From Heliocidaris tuberculata (taxonomy: Eukaryota; Echinodermata; Echinoidea; Camarodonta; Echinometridae), in the NCBI GenBank assembly GCA_025618425.1, contig CM046833.1:34640967-34704966 (forward strand): a stretch of 64,000 bases of DNA, written 5' to 3'. A program made the position numbers and the translations under genes. Of this stretch, positions 11,260 to 25,700 are shown piece after piece. The stretch's first letter is position 1, and the number at the start of each line of letters is the position of its first letter. Under the pieces are notes generated by a model that was not told where the DNA came from, ran no database searches, and worked only from the letters and a program-made list of their open reading frames with translations.

Positions 11260-12378
11260 TGCATTGAGTCTTGACTCTGAGCTGCGGTAAGGCCGAAGCC
11301 AATCGCAAAGGGCCTGGCCCTAGGGCTAGGGAAGATCGGATTGGACTACCCGACTGCTCAGCTACGCAGCCAAATGACCAATGTTTAAAGGGATACTTTG
11401 GTAGGCCTGCATGGGCGATTTCCGATGAGAGAGGAAAATATACTCGGAGCTTCGTGTCACTTCGATACAAGGACTTCCATCGCACGTGCTAAAACATGTG
11501 ATTCATATTGGACCACCTCTGAGATAAGACTGGCTTGTGTTTTAAATTTCGCGCGGTGGGAAAGTAATCAAACATATGGAAAAGTAATTACAGAGCCAGC
11601 TCTCTGGTAGAGCCTGGGATTAGTTACGTAATCGTGGCGACAACGAGTCGCGGCAGGGCAGTGCAGAAGCGATGGCTAGACTAATCAACCAGAAGTTAAC
11701 CGTGTTTTGTATTTGGAAATATTTCAGCATTACACTAAACTTGTTTGGGGGAACGAGGTTACAACCAGTTACAAGACTAAGAGCCCGGGACTGGTTAAAC
11801 CCGAAGTATTCGCCGAGCTCCAGTTCGGTCAACTTCGTGCCGTCCGATCATTTATGACCTTAGTCCGACGGCCTCGCACAACGGGCGTGCTATGTGTACA
11901 AGTAAACGAGCCTTTTGCAAATTCCGCACGATTTCATTTCCCCATGAGTTCTCATTAGACTGCCCCTTTAAGTTTTAGGTCTATGACTAACATGACTAAA
12001 AGTAAGTATGAAGCACAACACGTAATACTAGGTCTATAGGTCTAGTGGTCATATTGACCACTACGCGCGACGAATGCAAAAAAACTAGTCTAGTAATTTT
12101 CTATCGCATCAGCGCATGTAGTTAAGGTATGGGGGGAAAAGTAAGATAAATGTTTAAAATACTTCCTTTCAAATTTAGCGCTTTAAAATCTCTTTCCTAC
12201 CTTGAATGGCCGTTAAGAAGAACTTCTAGATCTAGATCTAGATATCTAGACCTATTTCCAGCAAAATCCAAGGTCAAAATCATGTCCGAAACCTAAGAAA
12301 TCCTCGCCAATTTTTTTCGCGATCGCATGTTGTTTTTCCTGCCGCCGATGTTTTTAGACTAAATCGGCCAATAAAATT
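11260..12378. other. Gene-free block, part possibly an element bounded by TTAAAGGG
   Basis: TTAAAGGG at about 11385 and CCCTTTAA ending at 11972 could be the ends of a ~588-bp element, which is relatively GC-rich inside. The rest shows no exon-like frame. An AT-rich tract with repeated CTAGATCTAGATC lies at 12226-12250. Confidence 0.3.
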
Positions 12379-12410
12379 TTGTCCACAACAAAACTCGGTA
12401 TCGCGCGAAC

Positions 12411-12795
12411 ATCGATCTCTACGATCGCACAAACGGAAAATCAGGACTTTTACGTGTACGCGAAAGGAACCAAACTTTTAACGACCGAATTTTTTAGGGG
12501 GAGATGTCAGCGCTCGCGGCGATCAGGAAATGTACGCAATGACTTGCGATACCCCGTTTCGCCAGAAGTGACAGTAAATTACGGATTTCATTTTTCGGAA
12601 TTATCGATCTCTACGATCGCACAAACGGAAAATCAGGACTTTTACGTGTACGCGAAAGGAACCGAACTTTTAACGACCGAATTTTTTAGGGGGAGATGTC
12701 AGCGCTCGCGGCGATCAGGAAATGTACGCAATGACTTGCGATACCCCGTTTCGCCAGAAGTTACAGTAAATTACGGATTTCATTTTTGGAATTAT
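12411..12795 (+). repeat. 192-bp tandem duplication, two copies, CpG-rich
   Basis: The unit starting ATCGATCTCTACGATCGCAC occurs at 12411 and again at 12603 with only a few differences. The period of 192 is a multiple of 3, so a 144-codon frame stays open through both copies. The block is rich in CG dinucleotides compared with its surroundings and ends just before a donor-like ATCG|GTGAGT (exon end 12809). It may be the promoter or 5' UTR region of the USP gene rather than coding DNA. Confidence 0.7.
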
Positions 12796-13950
12796 CTTTC
12801 CCAACATCGGTGAGTTGAATTTATTGTATTTCATGAATATGTTGGTGTCATTGTTTGTAAATTAAATGCCGATTATGAGTGAATGTTGGTGACTTTTGTG
12901 CAGTGGTGTTTTGAAAGTGTCGAGGTGGATGACTGCCTAGAGTCTACACAAGAAGTATAGTAAAGTCGCTATGAGTGGTATGAAGTATGATGAGACTAAA
13001 ATTAAGCTACGGTACACATTTTGCTGAAAGAAAGATGGCCATCTCCCATCAAGCCCTCCAGGGAGCGCCCTGGACTTAGTTGGAGTTAATCATGCCCATG
13101 CCATGATTCAGTGTGCGAACGCAATGATGTCGCATCATCTATGGCTATTTCTTTATAAGCTCTGCAAACTGGGGCAAACTTGCAGGTGGGAAGCGCACAA
13201 ATCCACTGACTGTATCCACAACACAATGAAGTTAATGAACTGTTTCATGTGGCATTTCAGAGTGATTGAGAATTGAGATTGTGTAGTGGCCTATGCTATC
13301 TTTATCATCTGTTTCAGTGTTTGTCTTATTTCTTTTATTCATTGTTAGTACTATTAACAACAGAATGACAGGATTTCTTTGAATTTAAAAATCATAACAA
13401 ATTTATGAATAGATCCACTCACAGTCACAGTCTCACAGTCACAGTCACACATATGCGAGGTTATTGTTGATCTAACGTTATAATCACTCATACTAGGCCC
13501 TTGCCTATGTGGGACTGTGTCCAACATCCACTGTACTAGCAGCAGTAAAAACAGATGTAACAAAATTGCTCTAAGCAAGATATAATTTTCTTAAATTTGC
13601 TAGATTACCTGATAATTCAGGGACTCTTCAACTCTTGCACCACAAATTTGGGGATTCAGAATCGAAAGTGAAATTTTAAATAATTATTTTCCTCTCATGT
13701 ATGAATGATCTAGAGTGGAAAAAGGCTATTGAAACATATTCAGCCGTAAAAGTTAGTCTGGAGTACAAGGTTATCTTCAGATAAGCTTGTACATGTATAA
13801 GTGCATTTTAATCTGTACATGTACATGTATGAGCCTGTTATGCCTGTTTCTTGTCTTGATTCTTTTAGGAAGATATTATTCTCATGATTATATTTTTCTA
13901 GTCTGTTTAGATCCAATTTAGACCTGTCTACTAAGTTACATAATTATGAA

Positions 13951-14633
13951 TAGGGTGTCTGAAGTCACACTGAAAAGTGTCAGCTTAAAAATCGTGCTGA
14001 TTCTGGGGAAAAAGTGGCACAATTTTGGGGGCAAATTCATCCTGTTATTAAAATGTGATCTGAATTAATTTTTATCTCATATTTGGAATGTATGGAAAGA
14101 GAAAATCCTGGTCATTCTTTTGACACTAAGGACAAGTTTTTAGGCTCACTAGAAAATTAAAATGAGAGATAAATTGCAAACCCTTATATTTGTGTGTATT
14201 CAGATTGCCATTTCCCTCTGCGTTTCCTATGAGAAACTGAAATTTCTATTTTACACAAATTTTGTCCCTTTTTCGCAATTTTGCACTGGGATCAGATATT
14301 GAAACCTTGAAAAAATTCATACCATCAGAAAGATTGTAAAATTTCCTATTTGGTCATGTAAAGGACAAGTTTTTGACATTAAGTATAAAGTCGTAACAGG
14401 TCTCGGAAGCTCAAAATTTGCATTTGTGCATGTCCCATTTCTTAACTACATAGCCTATGGCAGGAAAAAGCTGAAAAATGGTCTGATTTCATTCTCTTAT
14501 TTTGCAGTAATTAACTGGAATTTTTCATGAAATATATTTCTGTCAGTTTGATGGTTATTATTTTTCAAATCCAGAAAGAAAATTTAATATTATTTTGAAA
14601 TAAGTGAAATAATTTTTTTCTCCAGACACCCTA
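13951..14633. mobile_element. 683-bp non-autonomous DNA transposon with 7-bp target duplication
   Basis: The ends TAGGGTGTCTGAAG and CTCCAGACACCCTA are inverted repeats. Both are flanked by the direct repeat TTATGAA (13944-13950 and 14634-14640). The interior has no transposase frame. It lies upstream of the first coding exon of the USP gene. Confidence 0.85.
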
Positions 14634-14640
14634 TTATGAA

Positions 14641-16721
14641 CCAAGGTGATGAGAATAAGTTGTCTGATTGTGAACAAAATATTTTCAGTCAAGTGGATGC
14701 CAAGAACACCCAATTGACAACATGTGGAAGAAACTTTAGAAAGGGACCCATTTTACAAAAATCCTTACCTCGTTGGGGCTGCTTGACCATAGGCCTAGGG
14801 TCTTCACTGACTGGTTGAGAAGTAGACTAGTTATAGAGTTTTAGTTTCATAATCCAGAATAACTTTTTATGTTGCCAAACGATTTCTTTTGCTGATTGTA
14901 ATTTGGGGGGGGGGGGGGACAACAAACAATAAATCATAACTTTCTTATTGTTTATCCATTAATATATTTTTGTTCATATCTTTACCGATCTGGGGCCATA
15001 TTCTGAAAAACTCTGTTATTATTATTTCTATAATTATTGATATCATTATTATTATTATTACTATTGAACATTACTATTAACTATTTATTCAGCACTTTCA
15101 TAAATCTAATAGATCTAGACAACAATTTGAAAAGTCTGTTTGAACAGTCTTTAACTAGAACACAAAAGATTGTCTTTGATGTTAAAGAGACTAATTGCCG
15201 TAACAAACTTAAATTGGGCAGAATAAACACCTCATGTATCATTGGTCCTTGAGCAGATTTCTTTTTTAACTTTACATGAATGCTGCAGCTTTGCGCAGAC
15301 ATTAACCAATGACTTGCCCTAATTTTGATTTCTTATGATAATTGACATTCTTTACTAAGATAAACATCGTTTTCAGAGTACCACCCTTTCCCTTGATTTT
15401 CCGCTTCCTTCTAAGCAACATGCTGCACGATGAATTGAAATTCATTGGATCTAGATTCTAAACTGTTCTATTTCTTAAGCTCGGCTGATAAAGGTATTGT
15501 AATGCTTGTTGTTATTTTTTTTTTTTTTCATTTTGCTTTTCCCTTACAGATACATTCAGAAGCAAAAAGTGAAACTTGAAAAGAAATAACACCTGGCTTT
15601 TCTTTGAAGTCTGATGCAAGTAATCTTCTCTGCTGCATTTACAAAGTTACATCAACTTCATCAAGGCGGTCACAGATTCAGTGGAGAGAAAAAAAAAAAA
15701 AGCAACACATGGAAATGGATCCAAACAAGAAAAAGCATTATCACATTCCTCACTTGTAGATTCATGTAAACACCTCCAGAGCTATTTTGATTTTTTTTCT
15801 TTTCAAACAGAAAAAATTTATGGAAAGTAGATTTCACATTTTTGAACAGTAACACAAATAATTGGAAATTCTACACAAGAAGCCTTATAGGCATTAACCA
15901 TGTTTTGAAAGCGATTGGTTTGTAATTGTGCAGTAGTCAGTTTTTTTGAGGAGGACGTTATTGTTACCGTGGATGTTGCTGCCTCGTGGAAAACCAGGCG
16001 TTCTAGCTTACAAGGCTAGAACGTGAGAAGATACAGACATAACGAGCACATATTAATCAGCTGTAGCTACGTCTTGAACATAAAAATTGGTTAGTACATG
16101 TACCATTTCTTTCTTTACATTTTGTTTGTTTGATAGGGAGAAAAATAAATCTTCACAGCGAGCTAAGAATTGATAATGTCTTGCTAAATTTATCACTTGA
16201 TTTTTAAAAAATTGAGTTGTTTAGGCCTAATTTAGAGGGAAAATGATTAATATTTATGTAGGATTTTTTTCTTTTGTCATACATTTACTTTATATATTAC
16301 ATGATGAACATGTACTGTACTGAAAATTCCTCTCAATTCCTGTAGATAGTTTTATTTCTGTTGTTTGCACATTGTTGTAGATACATATTTAAAGTACATG
16401 TACATATTTGGACATGTCCACCTGCATTTATAGATGCAGGTAAGCTGTCATGTGCATGTATGCCTGTAATCAGTACATTAAGTGTATAAATGGTTTACAT
16501 GTAATTGTATACTATTTTCTGTTGTTTTGATCATAGTGTTAAACATACATGCCCGCCTTCATTTACAGATGAATTTCACTTTGGTCTGTTTGTCAGTACA
16601 TTCGTGAAGATGTTTATTTTTGTTGAATACTTGCATAAATTTAGGTTTGCCTTCATGGTTGAAGTTACATGCAATTCAAAGAAAAAAAAATTACAACTTC
16701 TAAATTTTCTCTTATAATTAG
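14641..16721. other. Gene-free stretch upstream of the USP coding start
   Basis: AT-rich with ATT microsatellite (15014-15065) and a short poly-G. A possible untranslated exon follows CCCTTACAG at about 15550, but its donor is poor. Otherwise nothing recognisable; most likely 5' intron or UTR of the USP gene. Confidence 0.35.
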
Positions 16722-19700
16722 GAGCCATCCCTAAGGGACCAATGCCATTCAGACATCGCTAGCCACCCCACCTACAGTGTGAGGATGAAAAGATGCCTGT
16801 ACGAGTGCGCCCCTCCCCAGTGACCTACCATGGGCACACTGCAACCAATACGAGTATGATGCCCCGCCCCCCTGCTAGCTACCAAAGTAGCTCCCCCATT
16901 CGGCGACGCATCACACCCCAGGCGACCCAGCATGCAATTGACTCATCCTCCTACAGCAAACCCAGCAGCTTCTACTCCAGAACCTATGGCTCGCCGTCCG
17001 CAGCCACACGCGATCCCTACCGCCCCCACCGCGAGAACACAAGGCGCACCACCAACCCAATCACAGCCACATACGAGCCAAAGACCTACAGTGATGACAC
17101 CTCAAAGTTTACCACCTACAGTACTAAATATGCCTCCAGGTCGTTACGACCAGAGCAGCGTAGCCCCAGTGTGTCTTCATTATCTCGGGACCTGCTCAAG
17201 CTTCCCCTTATGGACGATTCGCCTTCGAGGACTTACAAGAGTTCAAATTTTGGGAGTGTGCAAGAGAACCTTTATAAATCTTCCATCGAGGATTTGAATG
17301 CACCTCGTCCCAGGGATAGCACAGAGAGTAGGACTTCATCTGTTCATCATGTGGAAGAAATCAAGGATAGTTATAGTAGGACAGAAAAGACTTACCGTCC
17401 CTCACTTTCTAATAGAGGGTCTAGCTATTCAACCCTCAAAAGAACTCCAAGTATTGTCAAATTGACAAGTAGAAGATCAAGTTTAGGTGATTATTCATCA
17501 AGAACTACAGCTGGGGAGGTAAGATTTGAAAACTTAAATCACTTTCAATACTGTGATTTTAGTATGGTCAAGATCTTCACCGTGTGGTCCAGGTTTTTTT
17601 TCCTTCCCTAGTACAATTCCTCTTTGCAATGTAGCATTAGCAATGCAAGCATGTTCATAGAGATTTGTAGTATCATAACCGTGATGCATCTTAGGTAGTT
17701 TAACGTAACGTTGTGGTGCATAATAACGCAGGAAAGACACATTAAGACAAAATTATTCAAAATAAAAAATTTATTCTAAAAAGGCGGAACTAAAATATAA
17801 GGATGTAGAATTAGTATTTACCTCTTTGAACACTTTTAAGCAACATAATATGAAAACTTTTATTGAGATATGTCTAATTCTAATTTTAAAAGCACAGACA
17901 AAGCTAGCAATTTTCCTCTTTGCGTCTTTCCCACATCTTTATGCACCATTGTGTTTCGCTAAGCTACCTTACTAGACCATCTGTTCCTTATGCACTTGCT
18001 GACTGAATGATTTTTCATGTTTTGTAGAGTTTAATACAAAATCCTAGCCTCAATCTTTTTTCTCTCCTCCACAGTATGGTCTGTCTACAATCAAAGGAGC
18101 CGGCAAGAGAGGGCTGAAAAATATAGGAAACACGGTAAGACTTAAACCCAACATGTGTAGTTGATACAAACACAAATGCAATTGGTTTCCAAATTTGGGG
18201 CCTAACTTGCTTTGAAAAGCGGCATCTGAAAAATGGATAGGATAGGACATATACTACGACATGATGGACTTATGATCAAAGTTGAAGGTTGTCTGCTTGG
18301 GGAAAAAAAGTCAAAAGGAAGACCTCACAAAGGTTTCTTTGATGATATCATTGCAGACTCTGGAGTAGTATAGGGTACGGATATATTTATATATAACAGA
18401 TGGCTCCAGATCGTAGCAGAAAGACTTTTGCTCTGGAAATTAATTGGGTCACTAAATCTGTCTCTTGGACAGATCAATTGATGATGGTCTTAGAAAATTA
18501 CTGTCCTATTTGTTCCTTGTATTTGTTTATGTGTACTTTTCTTTTTGTTTTGTTTTGCTGGAAAGAGGCATCAAATAATTTTTTTAAAGGTTGAAGCATT
18601 GGCTAGTTCAAGTTGTATCTTATTGGCAAACTGGACTAAACTTCATTGGGATCATATTCTTTAATGGATGAACAGTCTATATTACTTTTGGTTATTAAAG
18701 ATAAAGTTGAGTTCTGGTCATGCAATTACATTGTGAATGCAACTGCCTCATAGCAATTGCGAAAGGTTGATTATGTCTACATAAGAACTGGTGTATACTG
18801 TGAGGTTTTGGAACCCTCATGACCCTCAAAATGATAATAAATTGACCCAATCTTGCTGAAAAGCACATGCACTGCTCACAGAAATGGGTATATGGGACTA
18901 AAAAAAATGTTCAGCCTGAATATTTCAGCTTTTTCTCATCATATATCAAATATAAGGGCATTTGAAGAGCACTCCTTTTCAGGGGACATTTCTACTGCGA
19001 TAATCTTCCAAACTGACATAAAAGGAATGAGAAAGCTTACAAATTATTTTTCACCTTTCCTAGAACTTAACCTTCTCTTTAAAGATGAGAAAGGGTCATT
19101 TGGGTAATTGCCTGCAGGTTCCATTTCTCTGACCTTGGAAGTTCATGGGGCATTGTATACATGATATGTTAACCCATGTTTATGAATTATTATTATTATT
19201 AATTTACTTTTTTGTGCCTCTTTTACAGTGTTACATGAACACTATTGTACAGTGCCTGTCTTCCATTCCTGAGCTATCCAAGTACTGCCTTCAGATGGAC
19301 AACCTCATGCACAAAGATCATGTCAACAGCAATAGCTACCACTCTGGAAAACTCTTCCAAGGTACAGTATAGAGTACAGGCTGGATTTTCTTAAGAACTT
19401 TGAGAAGTTGAATTTGAAGATGTTAGATATCCAGAAGATGAATATACAGAAATGTTTTCCAAGAATTTAAGCAAAATTGCCAACAGCAAATATAGCTACC
19501 AATCTGGCATGCTTTTCCATGCTACACTCTAGATAAGAAATGACATTCAATGATTTCATGGGGGAGGGAGTCTTATCGACTCCCCACATTTTCCAGTTGT
19601 TAGAGAGGTCATACCAGTAATATGGATGTGGCTTTATTCACGTACAGTCTAAAAAATGCGATTTGTGACCTGCCTATCTATTTTGTATTAACAGAGTTTG

Positions 19701-22700
19701 CAGAGACACTCAAGAAATTATGGGACCCGGACTCCACTGTCTGCTCGTTAACGCCGTACAACCTGAAGCGTCAAATTGGTACCATGCTCAGCCATGAGTT
19801 CCGTGGTTACAGGTAGGTCATATTCTGAGATAATGAGAACCTTTGCTTGCTTCAGACATATTTGTGAGAAGAATAAGCTGGCCTCAATGAATGAAAGTTA
19901 AACAGTTGAATTGTACATCACTCGGAAATTGTCAGTCAAAATATAGCAGACTTTTCAAGAGAACCTGTATTGTTTTTTGATACACATGTACCTACTGGAC
20001 GGTTTCTGTATCATTAAGCATGTTAAGACTAGAGTATTGCCAACATGCCCTTTTATTCAAATTGCTTCCAGCATACCTGATTCTACATATTTATCTTTGA
20101 ATCATTTGTATACAGACATACATGTATTACAACCATACTCTAGTTTATGATATATTGCGGATCAACACTGGAATAAAATTCATGCTTTTCCTACAAGTGA
20201 AGGAAAAATGCAGGCATTTCCTGGCCATTTTCAACAGAGAAATTGATTCCTTTATGACAGGGATGTCAGTTTTCAGGTTATTGCCGGATTTCACGCCCTG
20301 AAACCTCCACATTTCAGGCTTTTTCGGCTCTGTACTGTACTCCATGTATGGGGCTCCATCATTTCCGGGCCTCTTTTCGGGCTCATTGGGTAAAACCCAA
20401 CTGATATATCTGATTGTATACAACAGTTCTTTCCAACCCAAAAGCATGGATCATAAAAATGGTAATCGTCTTTTTCACTTTTCCTCTCTTTGACTTCCCT
20501 TTTCCTCTCTTTGACTTAGGCAACACGATGCAGCGGAGTTTTTGCTGAGTCTACTTGCTGAACTGAGTGAAGATGTGAACAGAGTCAAGAATCCCCCTAG
20601 GCTAGGTGCCATGCCAGAGAACTTAAAGTGAGTAACAGATGAGAGAAAATAATTCTACATATCGTTCTGCGGCTGGCAAAAATGCGTAAGCACATTGCAC
20701 CATTCTGCTAAACACCGACGAGGAATATATAATACCCGTAACTTCAGAAATAAGTTCATATTTGATACAAAACTACTAAAACACTAGGTAGTTACCATCT
20801 ATTTTTCACTTTTTTAAAATTGTTTGATAAAGAGAGAAATCTCTGTCATGTTTTTTTTTTAAATGGTATAACATGACTGTATTAAGTAATCAATACCATA
20901 GTTCTAAGCAAGTTTCCAGAAATTTGCTATGTGGCATGCTCATGTGCTAATGCCCTTCTGGCAGATACAGAACGATATGTGATGTGTTGCCACAACACCT
21001 GGACGAAGTCACAGTTTGCCTTATTGCTGAAAATGGCAAAAATTATAAGAGTTGGAAACAGGTCATTCCATGAAGTTAAGGCAAAAATTATGATGATGTC
21101 CTTGTAATGCAGGTATGAGATCTTCCAGTACACATGGAAGATAAAATAATCTCTTGAAGATTTTTATGCAATGAACATGTATAGTAGTGCCAAGCCAGAA
21201 TCATTCCTGTTTCAGTTGCTACTCTTTCAAAGCTTTGCTTAAAATGCATTTCTTTTATTTACCTCCGTTACATGGATGTCACATTGATATGATATTACAT
21301 ACAGTTTTGGTCTTCCATATTGATTCACCATGAAGCTAGAGTACTTCTCAACATAAGTCGCTATGCTTTTTATGCTGAACTCAATTTTAGCAAACATTGT
21401 TATGGATGATAATAGGAGACATAGTTCCTCATTTCCGGTAGGTCACAAAAATGCCCCAAATATGATTTTAACATTTTTGTCATATTTTGAATCTACTGTA
21501 ACTCATTGTATAATCTGACCTATTTTCGAACTCATATTCATACAAATACTAGCTGAGATTGTTAAGTATTAGATTATTGAGTATATAGAAACATCTGTTT
21601 TCCAAATGACATGTTGATGCCCCCTTCTTGATGGACGGCGTGTGTGTGTGTGTTGTTGTGGTAAATCAATTTCGTATTAGACTGTGTGCTTCAGTACGCT
21701 CTTTCTACACACTTGACTACAGCTCAAACGCAAGTCTGATTTTATACTCAATAACAATGCTCACAACCTTATTTTTGTTTTGAAGGTAGATAGATATATC
21801 TACTTGTATATATATATATATATATATAATTTTTTTTCTCTCTCAATCCATTAGCCCCGCTGATCTTGCCAATCTCATGTGGCGGCGCCAGCAGCAGTTG
21901 ACCCAGTCCATCATCTTTGACCTCTTCAATGGCCTCACGCGCAGTACTCTGCAATGTTCAACCTGTGACTATGTCTCCGTGACCTTTGAACTATTCTATG
22001 ATCTCTCAGTGCCTATTCCTACGGTAAGTTCAGTGACTTTTGAAATATTCTATGACCTCTCAGTGCCTATTCCTTCAGTAATTTCAGTGTGCTATTAGCT
22101 ATTTTATGACCACTCAGTGCCTTTTCCTGTTTGTAATTGAGTTTATACAGATGTGTATCAATCAGTAATTATTATTTATATGTGGGACTGCCCTTTAATG
22201 TCACCATCTGAATGACCTGACTCAGTTTTGAACCTGGGTCTGATCATAGTCAGTTTGTACGCAAAGACAGAGAGCTGACCATACCACGGGCACTACTGCA
22301 AGACAAACTCACATCTCTACATCTGTTGTAAATTCAGTAACCTTTTAATTTTTTTTTTTTTTTTTTTTTTTTTGTAACCTCTCAATTCCGTTTCCTATGA
22401 TGCGTTCACTGACATTTGACATGTATATTCTTTTTGCCTTACTATAAGTCTATTAATATCTGTATAAATCTCTTAACCGTTGAACTTGTCTGTTACCGAG
22501 TGTCTTATTTTTCTATTTCATGTCAGTGTCTATTTACATAAGCTCAGTGACCCCTATGTATTTCTGTATGGTCTGTCAGTTTCTTTATTTCGCTTGTGCA
22601 GACTTATAAAACTTTCTTATCAGATGGTGGCAATATACCCTCGTATTCAACTCAAGGCCATCCAGTGTTTAAGTATGGTTGAATATCGATTGAATCCTGC

Positions 22701-25700
22701 ATCATATAGATATATAGAATGATATATATGTTTTTTTCTACGTTGTTTTCTTTAAACAGGGTTGTAGTACCCTTGCAGATGCCTTAGAGCTGTACACCAA
22801 ACCAGAAACATTGACAGGGGACAATAAATTTGTAAGTTTGATGTTTTTTTAATATTTTAAAAATAATTTTAAGCATCTTTTGTTTGACATAGTTTTATAA
22901 GATCCTGTTTAATAGGAGCCGTGTGAAAACTCTGTAGGGACGCATATACTTTAAGATCTAAAGTGATCAGCATTACTTCGAATTCTCTGTTAGTGGAGGT
23001 GTCGTGGTATAGTGGTTCATTCACTTGACTCTCACTCCAAAGGTTGAGGGTTCGAATCCCAGCCCGGCACTAGCGTCTTTTGGCAAGACATTAATCCACG
23101 TTTGCCACTCTCCACCCAGGTGTTAAATGGGTACCTGGCAGGATTTATTCCTTAAAATGCACTGTGCAGCTGATTGCTGCCGGAGCTAAAGCCAGGGTAA
23201 TAATATCCAAACCCTTTGGAAGCGCGTAGAGACGTTATTTCATAATGTGATATGCGCTATACAAGAACGGTATATTATTATTATTATTATCATTTAATGA
23301 CATAAATCTGTAGAACCTAAGAATATTACCATTTGTAGATGTGTCCAAAAACTTTACCATCCCAAGGTCGATGTAATTACTTATCTACTAATCAGTTGCT
23401 TTTTCTGGTTTAAAGGAGTTTTTTTGATAATGGAGATATCACAGTGCTAATTCTTTCTGTAGTTCTTGTTACCTTTTTAATCACTCAACATTTCATATTT
23501 TTTCCTCTCGTTTCTCTTTTTCTTTGCTTTATGACGTTGTGCAGAGATGTGAGAAGTGCAAGACCTTACGAGCAGGAACCAAGAAGATGGAGATTGAGAG
23601 ATGCCCCAAAGTTCTCATCATCCGTAAGTCTAAGTTTGGGTTGTTTGGATTTAGAGATAAAGTTGAGTTCTGGTCATGCGATTACATTATGACAGAAACT
23701 GTCTGGAAGCAATTGGGAAAGGTTGGTCATGACTAAATAAGGATTAGTGTATGCTGTGAGGTCTTGGAATCATCAAAATGATAAGAAATCAACCCAAACT
23801 CGCTCAAAAGCACATGCCCTGCACACAGAAATGGGTACACGGGACTGAAAATTGTGACATGGATGTTCGGCCTGAACACTTCAGCTGTTTTGTCATATTT
23901 CGAATATGAAGGCATTCGAAGAGAAATCCTTTTCAGGGGACATTTCTGCTATAATGTTCTATCAAACTGACATACTGTAGAAGGAATGAGAAAGCTCACA
24001 AATTATTTTTCACTTTTCCCAGAACTGAACCTTCTCTTTATGAATGGTGAATTTCCCAATTTTCAGTCAATAATGTTTCTCAGAGTTTACCTTATTTGTG
24101 TTGTAAGAATCCTAGTTTTGATTTCGTTGACATTTTTCACAAGTTTAATTTGCATGATTGTAGCAAATTTCATGGTATGTTCAAAAATCAAATTTATTTT
24201 CTTTACAGATGTCCTCAGAAATGCCGACATCTTCAGGAATTACTATTGAAGGTTGGCAGTTACAAAAACTAGTTGCCATTTCCTGGAAATGAAAAACAAC
24301 AATTTCATTGGTGGTTTCATCTCTTTATCACTCACAGAATTGAAGCGGTTTTCATCCTCCCACTCAGGACTCACCAGGAAAGTAGACATGCATGTAGAAT
24401 TTCCTCTCCGTGGACTCGACCTTAGCAATAACCTATCACAAGATGGTAAGATCTCTTCTCTTTGCTTTCTCATTGCCACCGCACACCTTAAAAAAGGTTT
24501 CTTACATAGCGCCTAACCAGTTACATTGTAACTGACCAAAGCGCTAACAGCATTATTACCCGTTCACTGGATTCACTTGTGATTCTGCACATTACAGTGC
24601 ACGTTCTCCACTCCTCTGGGGAGCATTCCAGCCAGTCACCTGTATTCAAGCACGCACATGCTAATCCAACCACAGTGACAGTCCCATCCTACTGGGTACC
24701 CATTTAACACCTGGGTGGAGAGGAGCAATGTAGATAAAATGCCTTGCTCAATTACAATGTGACTACAACATAGTTTTGAAAGAAATTGAAATAGGATTCA
24801 ATATGGAATTTCCAAAATGATGAGTCTTCCTGACAGAGGATTCTTATGCTCATTTGGATTGTAATAAGGACATTGCAGGATGTTGTGAGTCTTTCGGTTA
24901 CAGAATAGGCCCAACTGGCTGTGGATTTTGATGCTATCATGCCAGTCGCACAACTGGACAATGACTGGTAGCCTCATTTTGATTTTTCATTGACTCAAAG
25001 GCTTAGAATATCATGTAATTTCACTATTATTCATAGTATTCAAATTATTTGAGAAGCTGTAGCAAGGCTTAACCATACCTTTTTTTTTTTTTTTTTGCAT
25101 TGCCAGCCAGGCTCTGTAGGCTTTTGCTTTGGGATGCCAAGTTGTGTGGTCATTTACAGTGAACTGCACAAAATATGCATGAAATGAAAAAAACAGTTAG
25201 AATCTTTGAGTTTCCAGCAGGGTAACAGAGGCAGAACTTTTAGGTTGCCTGGTAGAATGTGGTCCATGATACCTAAGCAACCACTCACTTTGAGCCCTGC
25301 TTGATGAAGTTTTATATGTGTTTTCTTTCATCAGCCGAGCCATGTTCCCGTTACCAGCTGCAGGCTGTGTGCAATCACTACGGGGGCACTGCAGGTGGGC
25401 ATTACATAGCTTACTGCAGGCACCCGGAAGATGACCAGTGGTACAAGTATGACGATGAGAGGTGAGTAGGCCACCAACATGATCGCAAACACTTCCATCA
25501 AATCAAACTCTAGGCCAGTTTGAGTACCCTGCTGTAAGACCAGAAACTTTGTGACGTATTTGTGGCAAGAAGCTTAATATGAAAACTGAAAAGAAAAAAA
25601 AATTGGCATTTGTAATTCAATTGTTTTTCCAGCATGGAACTTTGAGAGTCTGGCCCAGCTGTGAAATTTGCGAGCATGTAGTGCACACAAAAGTTTTGGG

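Noticed and set aside
12379..12813. 144-codon repeated protein
   Set aside because: The frame is open only because a 192-bp unit is duplicated; no family resemblance, and the CpG-rich context fits a promoter or UTR better.
23010..23070. tRNA gene (box A and GGTTCGAATCCC)
   Set aside because: It continues into a SINE body and ATT tail shared with other loci, so it is a tRNA-derived retroposon.
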